Source of the DNA: Adiantum capillus-veneris
Taxonomy: Eukaryota > Streptophyta > Polypodiopsida > Polypodiales > Pteridaceae
Length of the DNA: 64,000 nucleotides
NCBI GenBank assembly: GCA_014529385.2
Contig: CM043971.1
Span: forward strand, 33,623,709-33,687,708
Direction of reading: 5' to 3'
Shown: positions 46,419-58,185 of the stretch, piece by piece
Numbering within the stretch: the first letter of the stretch is position 1
Layout of the letters: the number at the start of each line of letters is the position of its first letter
Position numbers and translations under genes: made by a program
Notes under the pieces: model-generated
Databases searched by the model: none
What the model was told of the DNA's origin: nothing
The model's input: the letters and a program-made list of their open reading frames with translations, nothing else

Positions 46419-48102
46419 TGAGTTTTGTACTAGAGTACTGGAGTATGGGTCAAGGAGAGGAAAGGTGGAATTATCCCACATGCAATGGTGAAAGGCTACA
46501 GAGCTACTTAAAGCTCATTTCATGAATGAATAAACCAAGTCTATTTTTCATTACATCTCCCTTGTTTATGGTGAGATTTTGATGGCTTATCAAATACTCA
46601 AGATTGTTTTATGAGTCCAAGTTAATTGATCTTGGAACCTAATTGGCTCGAGTGATAATCTAGCCAACACACATTCACTCGTGTGCACTATGTTTATCTT
46701 TCATCCACCCTAGCTAGCACGATCCCATTCCCATCAAGTAGTATCAGAGCTGTAGGTTATGCTAGCTAGGTTTGTCGTTATGCATTAGTGTGTTAGTGAC
46801 TAGCATTCCTCAATTAGCACTAACCTTATTTGTCATTTAGCTTAATAACCCCAATCACCATTTGGGCATGAGCATGCTCCACTACCCTTTGGTGATTATG
46901 TGAGGGGGATTTCATATTTAGTATTGATCGTGTATATAATTCGCAATTATTATGCTTATCTATGACATTTTCAACTTGTCTTTACAACCCCATTGCCCTC
47001 ATTGTAGGCACCATCACTTTATATTGTTTATGTGTGAGTGAAGCGACCGGTAAGAGCTCTCTAGCAAGTATCCATCTTCTCTAATTGAATCTCGTATGTG
47101 TTTTTAATTGCTTGGTTAATTTATTGCAAAATTAGCCTGTCAATTTTTGAAATTCCTGCAGCAATTTGGAATTTGTGTGTGTGTGTGTGTATACCTAAAT
47201 GGCATTTAATGCCCACTATCTCTTTGTAGAAAAGAAAACCCAAATAGCTCTAAGGTTGGCCCTACCTATGGTGGGAAAAGACTCTTATTTAATTAGGTCA
47301 ACCCTCAAAAGGACGTCCATACACAAAGGCCAATTGGGTGGACTTCAAAGATCGCGGTCAAGCCGATCTCATAAACTTTCGGGTTTGACTTGCTGAAAAC
47401 TATCCGACTGCATCCTGTTTACCTCCATTCAGCGGCTCATTTGCCTGCGCACTGGTGCCGGCCGCGAACGGCGCTGCAGCTCATTTGATCACAGACCTCA
47501 CCTAGGTGCTCAAGCCTATTTAAAGGCATTTTTTGGGTCCACCCCTATGGGCCCCCTTCCCACGCCTGCCTGGTGGATTGCCTCGCTGCCGGCTTGTTAA
47601 GCTCGTTGTCCCACAACCTTGAGCCAAAAGCCTCCATAAGGGTGCAAAGAGCTTGAGGCTACCAAGGCATACCATCAAGGCCTCCTCTTGGATTGGAGAT
47701 GTTCTTTTTGCTCCTGGATTGGAGTGTGCCAAAGATGTTAGTTTCTTCAGCTTCTTCCTAGTTCAAACCTCAAGGGGAGGATTGTAAGGTGTGAGTTTTG
47801 TACTAGAGTATGGGTAAAGGAGAGGAAAGGTGGAAATATCCCACATGCAGTGATGCAAGGCTATAGAGCTACTAAAAGCTCATTTCATGAATCAATAAAC
47901 CAAGTCTATTTTGCATAACATATCCCTTGTTTATGATGAGCTTGTGATGGCTTAGAAAGCACTCAACATTGTGTTTATGAGTCCAAGTTAATAGATCTTG
48001 GAACGTAATTCTCTTGAGTGATAATCCAGCCAACACACACTCACTTGTATGCATGATGTTTATCTTTCATCCACCCTAGCTAGCACGATCTCATTCCCAT
48101 CA
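46419..48102 (+). mobile_element. Small non-autonomous LTR retroelement
   Basis: LTRs of about 315 bp (46419-46736 and 47792-48102, TGAGTTTTGTACTAGAG...CCCATCA). A primer-like site (AGTAGTATCAGAGCTG at 46737) resembles the initiator Met-tRNA site, and a polypurine-rich AAGGGGAGGATTGTAAGG stretch precedes the right LTR. The ~1.05-kb interior has no gag or pol motif. A clear target duplication was not found. It resembles TRIM/LARD-type elements. Confidence 0.8.
46737..47791 (+). other. Interior of the small LTR element
   Basis: No recognised domain. It holds a short GT run (47176-47190) and a short open frame (47199-47396) without similarity I can name. The part 47400-47480 is unusually GC-rich for the neighbourhood. 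Confidence 0.5.
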
Positions 48103-48168
48103 ACTCATCCCTCTGGACTGACAATTATTGTTGGTCATTAGAGCTATGCTATGATGGTACCCCTAACA

Positions 48169-48189
48169 TTTGGTGCCATTTTCGGGGAG
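48169..48189 (+). other. Element B primer binding site
   Basis: TTTGGTGCCATTTTCGGGG follows an LTR-like CCTAACA and resembles the TGGCGCCGTTGCCGGGG primer sites of plant gypsy elements. Confidence 0.65.
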
Positions 48190-48699
48190 CGATGGCCTAC
48201 GCTAGTGTAATTATGGCATAATCGGATAGGTTTTCTCACTAGATTCAGAAGGCCATGGGTATCTTATGAGTAGTAAATGCAACACATGAGCCAAGATCCT
48301 ATTGATCAGAGTAAAGCAAGCTCCAAAGAACTCCCACATATACATAGACTTCAATGGATCCAGGTGTTGCAAGCTCAAAGATGAGAGATGCAGATAGAAG
48401 TGCAAAAAATTGACCCAAGTGGTTATCAAGATATCTGTACAAGTCAGCAAAACATACAGTTGGTGCACATGCAATCAAGATCATTGTACATGGACTACAG
48501 TGGTCGGATCTACAATCAAAAGCCAATAATGGAAGATCCAATAGATCAATCAACAGAAGCCAGTCTAATAAGAAGAACCATGTCAAAGGCAGTCCAAAGG
48601 TCAAAACAGAGTAGTCTATAACTCGATGCTCAATGTTCTAAAAGAAAATGCTGACAATTTAGTCAACACCAGGGTAAAAACTTCTCAACAAGAGCTTGA

Positions 48700-50680
48700 G
48701 ATGAAATAACCGAATGAAATACCACCAGTCATGGTATACTGCTCAGATTGTGGAAGAGAAGGTGGACATTTTCCAGAAGATTGCCCAATAAATCTAGACA
48801 ACAGTGACATAGCAAAGCACAAAGCAAATTGAAAAAGAAAATTCCGATGTAAGTGCATTTAGCTTGCCAATTTTGGTGCAATTAGATGTTCCCACATTAC
48901 CATTAGAAGCACCAATAAAAGCGCAACAAAGTCATAATTCACATAAAGATGCATAGGCACCCAAAAAGCTTAAAATTGATCCTCTAAACGACAAATTCCT
49001 ACGTGAATTTGGTCAAAGAATCCAGTTATCACTGAAGGTCAAAAAGAGTGTTAGGTTTTCAAATGATTCTGCAGCCACTAGTCTACAATCATTCACGAGC
49101 CTAAGGGACACATCAAAGAGAATGTTGTTAGCATTGTATGGCACACATAATTCATTTGCACACTATGTAGACCAAGAAGGGCAATTGTACAAAAAAGATT
49201 AGTGTTTGAAAGACCCACATACCAGCTCATAGAAGTGTACCCAGTGATAGATCAGGACGGATGGTCCAAACTCTCCTCCATCAAAATCAAGCCTTGACGT
49301 TATGACCAAACCAACATATACTTTGACCAAAACAAATGTAGGTATAGACAAGAGTCTAAAATCTATGATGCCTTGCGTCCTGAAACCACAAAATCTTATA
49401 TCATAGGAGACCCATGGGATAGACAATATCAAGGTGAAGATAATGCTATTTACAGCTTGACTTGGGGAATTATTTGTCATATTTCACAGAGGTACAAAGG
49501 AAACTATGTAGAAGGTTTACCGATGCCAAACATCAACTGTGCTATACACAATATGCCTACAATTGCAAAAGGTGAGATCAAACCAAAGTCAAACACTCTT
49601 GAGCCCAACTCATTGGAGAGAGCTTCAGTGATCGCCGTAGGAAGGGGGGAGCCACAAATCTAGTAAGCTCAGCTCTTGTACCAAAAAATGCAACACCAGA
49701 TAGAAGCCCTAGAACTTCCAGCCAACAGACCCCTTCAAAGCATAAACCATTGAAGGACCATAAGGTTGTTGAAGTTTTTAGTTGATCAAGATCCCATCAA
49801 AATTTGATGACAAATGCTTCTATGAAGATCATCAAGGACAAAAGTTTCAGCTCATCTTCACAAGTGAAAGTCAAAATCCAACCCAACCAATAGTGTTCGA
49901 GAAGTTGCATGTGACCAAGCTCACATATGCATACAGGGATAGAGATGGCAATGAACGTCAATAGGTTCATGACCTTGCACAAACCCCTATAGATGGTAAG
50001 ACCGAAGTTAAAGATTATCTCAAGATGATGCAAAGACTCAAGCTGCCATAACCGATGAAGGATAGATCAAAATTGACAAAAGATAAAGCTCAAAAAGTTA
50101 CAAAAATATCACCACCAAAATCTCCTCCAAAGAGATACATTCTACCATAAATTATAATGGATCTTATAAGATCAAAGGTTAATCAGATGCAGGCTGATAA
50201 CACTCAACAACTACAAGCAAAAGGTGCAGTATCACAACCAAAGGATTCAACATCGACTAAGGAAGGTAGTAAAAGCAAAGAAGTTGAAGAAAAAGTTCAA
50301 CCTAAGGATGCCACCATAGCAAAGGTAGTCAGTACAAAAAGAAACCCTGAGAAGATTAAGTGCAACATTACCGGTGAACATGAAGAAAAGCTCTCAAGCA
50401 AAGCAAAGCTAGATTTTGAGCTAGATAAGAACCTCATGTCTTTTTGCATTTGGAAAAAATGTGTCCAACCATAGCTAGAAGATGCTCCTGGATTCATTAG
50501 CATATCTGAAAACAAACGAGCAGAATGCTGGGGAATCCATTCCATCGCCATTCAAATAGGTTCACACATCATTATAGCTCAATTTCATGTGATTACGACA
50601 AAAGATATAACACATAACATCATATTGGGAATGCCACTTGCACAAAAGGTTCTAGAAATACACAGTTTAAACAAGATATA
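48700..50680 (+). pseudogene. Element B gag/protease-like remnant
   Basis: Near 48731-48790 MVYCSDCGREGGHFPEDC gives a CX2CX5HX4C zinc knuckle. Broken frames follow (49373-49663 with YSLTWGIICHISQRYKG, 49782-49964, 50157-50474, the last rich in Lys/Glu). At 50520-50670 a stretch CWGIHSIAIQIG...AQFHVITTKDITHNIILGMPL resembles the second half of a retropepsin with its I-I-L-G-M/R signature. The catalytic D-S/T-G is not visible. Stops are frequent. The middle part (49200-50470) is not recognised. Confidence 0.5.
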
Positions 50681-51191
50681 GTCTTTAAAGACAACAAAGA
50701 ATGAAGACTAGGAATGGTCATCGATGGAAGACAACACAAAGTCTCAAGCACACTTCAAATGGAGACCAATGCCAAAGTAGATTTTATTGAAGATGAATCA
50801 TCCCCATCCAATAGAACTTCAGGAGAACTTACAGTAGATCAAGCAATAGCAAGTGAGGATCAAACAGAACAAACAACAACCACAAGAGCTAATGAGATGG
50901 AAGCAACATCAAGACAAGCACACATCACTTCATGCACACATGATCACTTCATGCACACATGATAGCCAAGCAATGCAAGGTATGCATACAAGTAAAGAAG
51001 AAATGGTTGCTACCTTTAGCATCCAAAAGCATGAAGAGTAGGTAAAGTTTCAAGTAAAGTCTTCAAAAGAAATGCATGAAAATGTCATCCTTGGACATCA
51101 GTTGCTAGACCAGCACAAGGCTTATAGAGTGTATACAATGTTGATACTCTCTTTCCAATGAAGTAGCAAGCAACAATTACAGGTACCATTA

Positions 51192-51953
51192 ATGCTAGAT
51201 CCAAAGTTGCAAAAGTCCCAAGAGTTAAAGATAAATCTTGTAGACAAAGGTAAAGCTAAAGTGGACCTTCCATTTACTAGCACAAAAGGTGTGACAACAT
51301 ATGCCTCTTTATCAAAGAACCCTCATGGATCAGCTTCTTCAGGCAAGTCAGGCTTTCAAAACTTCAAGTCAATTGCTGGCTCAAACAAAACCTCTAGGGA
51401 GACACCCAAAAACACAAAGGCATTTTAGTCCAAGTAGTCAAGAAAGCAAATGAAAGTCAAGCAAATGTTTGTTCCGAGCAGTTTATTCAAAGTCAGTGAT
51501 CTTGTTTGGATTAAAGACAAGAAATCAACACAAAAAGAAAGACACATGGGATGGATAGCATCACAATGGAGCTTAAAAGAATAGGAGTACTATAGAGGTA
51601 ACAAACAGATATGGGTACCAAAATCAAAGATCAGAGCATATGAAGTGCAGTCAAGACCCTCCCAAAGTAGAAGGCCCACTAGGTATCAACCTCGACAGTA
51701 TCCCATGATACCTAAGAAACACGTGCAGAACACAAAAACACCAAATGCTACTCAAGTCTACCACAACTCTCAGAGAGGATACATAATAGAAACAAATCAA
51801 AGAATTTTCCTTGCAAACAAGGATTCTACAGAGGTTGTACAAAGATTTGGCTACCAAGTAACCACAAGCCAACTGCAACTACAACAAAATTGCATGAAGA
51901 TCTCAAGAGTTCAACCAAAACTAGAACTAGACAAGGTCATCAAAGAACGGTAA
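51192..51953 (+). pseudogene. Element B W-x-P-K module
   Basis: Frames 51192-51428 and 51645-51953 with coding-like sequence between. FKVSDLVWIKDKK near 51488, GWIASQ near 51551 and EYYRGNKQIWVPK near 51587-51625 line up with KVNDPIWIQ, GWITSS and YKKGNSYVWVNK of element A (15845-15985). The flanks are Lys/Gln/Ser-rich. The function is unknown. Confidence 0.6.
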
Positions 51954-52261
51954 TGTAGAGATTTAGATTCCTAAGTCTTCCATTACTCCTAGTCAAAAGC
52001 TAGATGTCGATAGTGAACATAGGTCTACAACAACCTCAAAGACTCCTTTCAATAGGTCTAATTGGAGAATCAAGCAGACAATGGAGTCTTCACAGTCAAA
52101 GAAAGACAATACAACCAACATAGTTGCAGATTGCAAGATGAAAAAACAAGTATGGAAAAAGAAACCTTTGATGCCAACTTGGTCCTTCAATAATCCACTT
52201 TTTGAGGATTCAAGCTTACTTTTACTAGAGGAAATGTTTGTAGTAAGCTCAAGAATGTAAA

Positions 52262-52560
52262 AAGTCAAGTTGCCGGGGTGCAGAAGATGCTCTTTGTCAT
52301 AGTCATAGTCGAGCTATTGAGCCACAAAATAAGCAAAGTGTCAGGCCCAAATCTTCAGTCATATATAAACTCTGTGCTAAGAGTCATTAGTTATTAGACT
52401 TACGCTCAAGTTGGAAGATTTGAGCATATCTAAGTCATGTACGCTCATGGTGGATGATATGGGAATAAGAGTCAAAGTCTATTAACTTGATCGTGGTTGA
52501 GTGACGTAGAGTCCAACACTCACACACAATGTTGTTAGCCAGTTGCCAAGCCTCACCATA
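52262..52560 (+). repeat. Element B 3' tail homologous to element A
   Basis: Shares with 16850-17090 the ordered strings gagccac, agcaaagtgtcag, cccaa, gctcaagttgga/gctcaagctgga, gctcatg.tgga and aagagtcaaagtc. Noncoding. Confidence 0.7.
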
Positions 52561-52640
52561 TTGATGCTAGCAAACCGAGAACCACAAACATAAAATTGTC
52601 AATCTGTGGGACGTAGCTGACCCGACTAGTGCATGGAGGC

Positions 52641-53496
52641 TACAAGAGATAGGGAATCTCTTGAAAAACCCATGTCTAAGCCGTTCCTACATATCTCAGT
52701 CTCAAATGTGTGTCAGACATCAAAAGCTACTTTCCTTACTGCAAGCTTGTTCCGATGATTTGGCATAGCTACAAGTCTTTGAATACAATGAAACTTTATG
52801 CCTAGCATGAGCAGAGTATCCTTAATGCTCTCGTATACTTAAATGTCATTTTTGGCACTCGAAAAAAATCACGCTTAAGATAAACAACCTATTTTAGGTC
52901 AGTCAGCTTTGGCAGTCAAAGCACTCTACAACTTCCTCTAGACGTGCTCTACCTATTCCTAATGTCAAAAACCAGTTTTGGTGCATGTATGGTGCATAGG
53001 GAGCAAAATCACCTTGTAGACAACACAACTAAAATCACACTTTCATTGCGAGAAACTTACATTGAATGGAAGATCTTTCACTTGCAAACATGTTGGTATG
53101 CTCGGAATAGTGATGCAACATCGTACAAGAGAGACACAAAGAATCAAAGGAACAATAGAATCACTTTGAGCTTCTGCAGTAAACACTTACTTCTATTATC
53201 CAAAAACTTAGGTTTTTAATTACAAAAGTTGACTTTTGTACCTTAGCCAAGGTTCAAGAATGGATTTCTAGCTATTGGTTCAATACAGAGCTTAGAAACT
53301 ACATATGATTACAAACTTGGAGGTCCTCAACCCCTTTAGACTCATTGGCACTCAATAATATTATAATGGCTTTGGACTTTGTGGGATTTTTTAGTGATAC
53401 GAAGGGATTTAATACTATTGATTGGGTTAAAAAAAAAATGAGTGGAATCATTTTTTATGCTCTTTCTCTGGCTCTTATTAGATGAACAGCTAACAT
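52641..53496 (-). other. Putative 3' LTR of element C and unassigned sequence
   Basis: On the minus strand TGTTAGCTGTTCATC (from 53496) directly follows a strong polypurine tract, so an LTR probably starts here. Its end and its partner were not found. No coding signal. Confidence 0.4.
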
Positions 53497-53510
53497 TCCC
53501 CCCCCTCCTT
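53497..53510 (-). other. Element C polypurine tract
   Basis: On the minus strand AAGGAGGGGGGGAA precedes TGTTAGC. It lies about 20 bp after the stop of the last minus-strand frame (53533). Confidence 0.6.
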
Positions 53511-53532
53511 GCCTGTGTCATCCGCGACATAG

Positions 53533-54489
53533 CTACTTCCTTGTCGCTGTCCTTTGTGCATGGTGCTCAAGACCTTGCTGGTATTTGAGGTGGAATTCTT
53601 TATCTTCGATGGACATAAACTGCATGGTTACCTTATTTCTTCGGTCAATTGTGGAGTAACTCACAAATCTTGCCCGTAGATTGGTGATGAAGGGGCCAAA
53701 TATCTTGGATCGATAAGTGAAGAAGCCTGTGTAGAATGCTTCTTCAAATGTCTGCATATAGTAGGATGGTAGAAACATCACCCTAGCATAGAATCATAGC
53801 ATAAGCCCTTGGCGCCTTCGAGAAAGGACATCCATGTTGCATATGTTTGGTTTGCACGGTGAAAAGTCTACAAACAGGTTAGGAACATTTTTGAAATCTT
53901 TACCAGCATGATGCATGCTGGTAAAGATGCATGATGCATGCTAAATTCAGAATTTAGCATGATGCATGCTAAATTCAGAATTTTTCAAAACAGCTGAATG
54001 ATCAAGGACATTTTTTTCACCATGTATGCTTTTGTGGGTTGGTTATTTGAAGGGGGTGGAAGCCTTGGGTAGTTGAACCAAGTAGGTCACTTTTGATGGA
54101 GGAGAGATTGTTGTTTCCAACTTTGGATTCTTGGTATTGGGCACTGCACAGGATCTTCTTTGATATTAGTTGGCACATTTGTATACAAGATAAGATACCT
54201 AGAGTGAGTATTTGCTCTTCCCACTTGATGGCTTCCTTCCAGATGATCTCTGTCTCCTCTTCCACCTGCCTTTTAATGCCGCTACTTCCTTAGCAGTTAA
54301 GCTTATTGGTTGAGAGGAGGGTCTAGCTTCATCATGAGAAATATCTAGATTGGGAAGACTGGCCTCTTCGATCGGAGTTGCTTCAAAATCCATAAATTTT
54401 AGGGTATCTTTATCTTGCATTGCGAAATCTACCTGTCCTTCCTCTGGTGTGGTGGCTTGTGTCATGGCGGCTGCTTGAGCTTTGCTCAA
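53533..54489 (-). pseudogene. Element C terminal 3' frames
   Basis: Frames 54489-54199 (acidic, with ISLTAKEVAALKGRWKRRQR) and 53781-53533 (YYMQTFEEAFYTGFFTYRSK, FMSIEDKEFHLKYQQGLEHH) are the last coding-like parts before the polypurine tract. Between them lies the palindrome cluster 53899-53983. I recognise no domain. Confidence 0.4.
53899..53983. repeat. Palindrome cluster built on GATGCATGC
   Basis: TTTACCAGCAT / ATGCTGGTAAA form an 11-bp perfect stem with a 5-nt loop. ATGCTAAATTCAGAATTTAGCAT is a 23-nt palindrome with one central base. A 23-bp direct repeat (53933-53955, 53961-53983) overlaps it. Confidence 0.9.
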
Positions 54490-54902
54490 TTATGTTTTTA
54501 GTTTGTCTATTTCATGTTGATATCTCTCCTCTCATTGCAAAAACCCGATGGAGAGCTCTCTTCTCTACCTTTGCTCTAGCTTCAGCTCCATCTCAAGGTC
54601 TTTAAATTTTTGTTCCACTGCTTTATATGCCTAATCTATGCCCTATAGTGTGACTATTGTAGGGTTGTCCTTGAGCTAGTTTAGCAATGTATTTTGCTTT
54701 TGGCACCTGGATTTTGATTGTGCCAACTGATTATTTGCAATGTTGAGCTGAATTTGTAGCATGCTGATTGTTGAAGAAAACTCTTGTAGAGCTAAGGTGG
54801 TCATTGTGACTTGTTGCTCCTCTTGCTACTGGTTACTTGTCTAGAGAGCTTCCAAATCCGCTAGTGACTTTGCAGTTAGTTCATCCAATCCTTTTCTTTG
54901 AA

Positions 54903-55430
54903 TTACATGGCTTCTTTGTATGATTTGACATAAAAATTGGCCATGTCAAGCCTTTCATCTGAGAGCCGCAGTCGCTTATACAAGCTATGGAGTTGTTGGT
55001 GGCAAGCATAGATCTCATCTTTCATTTTGTCCACCACATCATGTGCATATTGGGCATATTCATCTATTTCCTCTAGACTTTCCAACCTTTTTGTGTTACT
55101 TGCTTCTGGTTGATCCATATTTGTGTCATGAGCCTCGGTGATTGGCTCATCTGGCTGGTTGGCTTGAGTGCTTGGTGTCTCTATTGGGCTAGCTGGTTCA
55201 TCCACTTGCTCATTGATAGTTTCTTTGGGAAATTTTGTTTTTGATTCCATATTCCTAGTAATGGGAGTGGTCTCCTCTGGTTGTAGTTGTGTGGTGTCCT
55301 CTAGATGTGGTGGTGCACTTGGAGGAGAGAACTTCTGCAGTAGGGTTGACTTGTTCTTTGGGTAAATCCTCCCTAGGTGGTGTATCGCCTTCTTCTTGTG
55401 CCGTGACCTACTCTCGTTGCCGTTATTCAT
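54903..55430 (-). pseudogene. Element C coiled-coil region after integrase
   Basis: A 175-codon frame. It begins in a basic region (MNNGNESRSRHKKKA), continues Pro/Thr/Glu-rich with low complexity, and ends in a coiled coil (LEEIDEYAQYAHDVVDKMKD, LHSLYKRLRLSDERLDM). It lies in the same position as the accessory region of Gypsy2, downstream of integrase, but I see no sequence similarity between them. Function unknown. Confidence 0.5.
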
Positions 55431-55849
55431 TGTGATAGAGATGTTCTAAGCCAGACAAGGATCGTCCTTCTCATTGAACATTGGGTGTTTTCTTCAAATT
55501 TTGATTCTTCTTGGAGATGGTTTTTATTTTTCCTGAAAATCCCCTTCGATTCCTCTTTCTAGCTCAAAATCCGCTTTCTCTCTTTTGACTCTTGCTTCTT
55601 TTTGGACTAGTTATTCTGTTGCTGCTGTAGTGCGTGGCTGTTTTGTGGCTTTTATGTCCTCTAACTTTGCTTTCCCTTTCTCTCTTTTCTTTCTTTTGAG
55701 AGGGGTGTCTTCCTTTGCAGTCTCTTCTTCTTCCTTGTCGCTTCCACAACTCTTGTTGTAGTAGTTGTTTCTTGGCTAGGGAGATCGACTAGTCTTGTCC
55801 TCACTGGTGGGTCTCTTGTCTGCACTTCTTCTTCTTCATTCTTGTTCAA

Positions 55850-56240
55850 TATTAAATCCTAATCACTTGAGCATGTTCTTTTATGGTGTGATATGCACCA
55901 TCTGCTGTGTTATGACTAGAACTGGTGGGTCCAATTGTGGTTGGTGGTTTGACTTTAGGTCTCCACTTGTACCTGATGGAGGTTGGATTGAGTTGCGGTG
56001 GGGTCTTTGGTACCCATAGTTTGACTTGTCTACTTTGGGCAATTGATCTTCTACTCCGAGCTACACGCTTTGGTGGCCATATCCATTTTATCTTTAGTAG
56101 CGGTGGTTTTTGTTGAAGAAATGGATACGATTGTTTTTCCTTAGGTTTGTTGGCGGTGCATAGCAATCTTTTGGGCACCCAAATTTGCTGAGATCGGTTG
56201 ACAAGCTAGATTTTGGGTATCCAAACTTGCCTGGCTCCCT
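55850..56240 (-). pseudogene. Element C W-x-P-K repeats
   Basis: On the minus strand VWIPKI, QIWVPKRLLCTA, IKWIWPPKRVARS, VKLWVPKTPPQL and YKWRPKVKPP follow one another in one frame with a single stop. The strings match the module in elements A and B. The region is strongly basic, suggesting nucleic-acid binding, which is inference. Confidence 0.6.
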
Positions 56241-56479
56241 ACATTGGTGGAGTAGTAGAAGTCTTTATGGAGGTGTAGTTGTAATTGTGGTTGATGACTC
56301 ATGCTTGTTTGATTGGAATCACCCAGAGATTCTTTCCATTCCTCTTTACTGTATGCAAATGGTATTTTTAGTTGTCCTTGTCCTTTCAGTGTGAGCTCCA
56401 GAATTCTGGCATCCCAATCCTAATTTTCTCTATAGGTTCTCATCCACGTAACACCTAATATTACGTCCTCATTCATGTG

Positions 56480-57080
56480 TTCATCCGCATATGGAAGTAT
56501 GCGGGCATGAGAATCCATGAACCATAATATTCAAGTTGATCTTCCCTAAAGTTGGAGTGACGCTCTTAAGTTGGAGTGACGCTCTTGTTGTATCCCTTGA
56601 CAGTGGCTTGATAGTACTCAAGTGGTCAAGTAGTTGCTTTGCGGTAAGTGGAATAGCTGATTGCATTGACTCGGGCTCCTGTATCTGCTAAAGTTTTAAC
56701 TTTGTAATCGTCATTCAGATTCACATTGATTCGCATATCAAGACCATATAGCCACTCGTCATCAATCTTGACCTCATCCTCTACTAAGGTTTGAATGTGG
56801 AGAGGATTGAGTGGTACATCTTGGAGAACAGGTTGTCTTGCAGCTTTTCGTTTTAGAACTTGAATGCAAGCTTCTTCTTGAGCCTCCTCAATAACTTGTT
56901 GTCATTTAAGCTTCCTTTCCTTGGATGCATGCATCCTCTACAAAAGATCATTAGTTAAGGGAAGGTTGTATTTGCGGAGTCGACATCCACTACTGTAGTT
57001 TCCCATGATTTCTCCATCTACAGTGGCTAACTTGACAGCTCCACTTGGTGAAATATCTTCAATGACAAAAGGACCATGTC
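56480..57080 (-). pseudogene. Element C integrase C-terminus followed by retropepsin-like domain
   Basis: GPFVIEDISPSGAVKLATVD (near 57080-57020) is a gypsy integrase C-terminal SH3-like motif. After about 60 codons, DDEWLYGLDMRINVNL and VKTLADTGARVNAISYSTYR (DTG near 56677-56685) form a retropepsin start with the canonical D-T-G. A second half (GKINLNIMVHG, then VILGVTWMRTYREN across a frame change) follows. A protease after integrase is unusual, as gypsy proteases normally precede RT. Confidence 0.6.
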
Positions 57081-57258
57081 CTTATTTCTTGAATTTGGGT
57101 ATATGATGTTTCAACGAGTAAACTAGGACTAAATCCCTTGGTTTAAAAACTTTAGTCAGCAAATGCGAGTCAAAGAACTACTTTTGTTTCCTTTTTTGTG
57201 TGTATATGTTGGCAATGGCCACTAAACATTGTTCATCTAGGCGTTCTAAGTCCTCAAG

Positions 57259-57796
57259 TCATTCTGACAACTCATGCCCACTCCATTCCAACTCAGTTGC
57301 AACTTTGAGTGTGGGTAACAAAAATTCCATTGGCAATATTGCATCCACGCCATAGAACAAATTACAAGGAGTCATGTTCAAGGCCGTTTTAAAGGAAATT
57401 TGATAAGCCAATAAGGTAGAGTGAAGATGCATTTCCCAGTCCGTTCGGCCTGAACTAACAATTATGGTTAGTACAAAGCTCAAAATTTTGTTTGTATGTT
57501 CTACTTGACCATTTGCTTGAGGGTGGTAGGGTGCAGATTTTGTTATGGATTACCATGAACTCATCTAGTAGATATTCTATCACCTCATTGAGGAAATGCG
57601 ATCCGCGATCAATCACAAGCTGTGCAATAAAATAAATCGGTGCTGTATCAGTCGGTAGTTGGCATAATGGCTCAATAGGGACTGGAGTAGGTTGGTTATA
57701 CCACTCTTCTTCTATCCCCATTGTTATTGAACTAGTCTTAGGATATGGAGTAATGGGTACTAGAGCCTGTTCCTCCGTTTGTTCCTCAGACACCAT
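57259..57796 (-). pseudogene. Element C integrase remnant joined to gag tail
   Basis: The frame 57796-57455 starts in a Glu/Pro-rich gag-like tail and passes directly into QLVIDRGSHFLNEVIEYLL (near 57562-57618), the second catalytic Asp region of gypsy integrases. After a frame change LLAYQISFKTALNMTPCNLF and YGVDAILPMEFLLPTL follow (57425-57300). The catalytic Glu region is frameshifted. RT, RNase H and the zinc finger are absent, so an internal deletion joined gag to integrase. Confidence 0.8.
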
Positions 57797-58185
57797 GTAC
57801 TTGATTGGTATAGATCTATTGCCTAGAAGTGGAGGTTACTGACCTAATACTGGTTTTGGTTGCTCCAGATTCATGGGTGATCTTTGCATGGGTGCCCTAT
57901 TGGGTGGGTATCTATACATGGGTTGCCCTTGTGACCTCATTGGCACATACTGGACATTTCCATCATATTTTGGCTTGTAGTAGCACTCATGTGTGTCATG
58001 ATTTGTCCATTGTCATTCAATAGTGCACCATTTTAATTGCCTTTGTTGTCCCATAGGTTGTTTTTGGTTTTGTCCCTGCACTGGGCCTCGCATTGGCATT
58101 CTTTGCATATTGATCATCATATTGTTCATGCGTTTAAGCATGTCCTCTATCGCTTTTGCAGGAGCTATATCCTAATCCATGTCCT

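Larger units (their letters stand above)
48103..52560 (+). mobile_element. LTR retroelement B, relative of A, pol-less
   Basis: An LTR end remnant (48103-48168, ...CCTAACA) is followed by TTTGGTGCCATTTTCGGGGAG (48169-48189), the primer-site pattern common in Athila/Tat-type gypsy elements. Coding remnants follow: a zinc knuckle, a retropepsin-like part and the W-x-P-K module. No RT or integrase is seen. A 3' tail similar to element A lies at 52300-52490. The right LTR was not delimited. The small LTR element sits in its left LTR. Confidence 0.65.
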
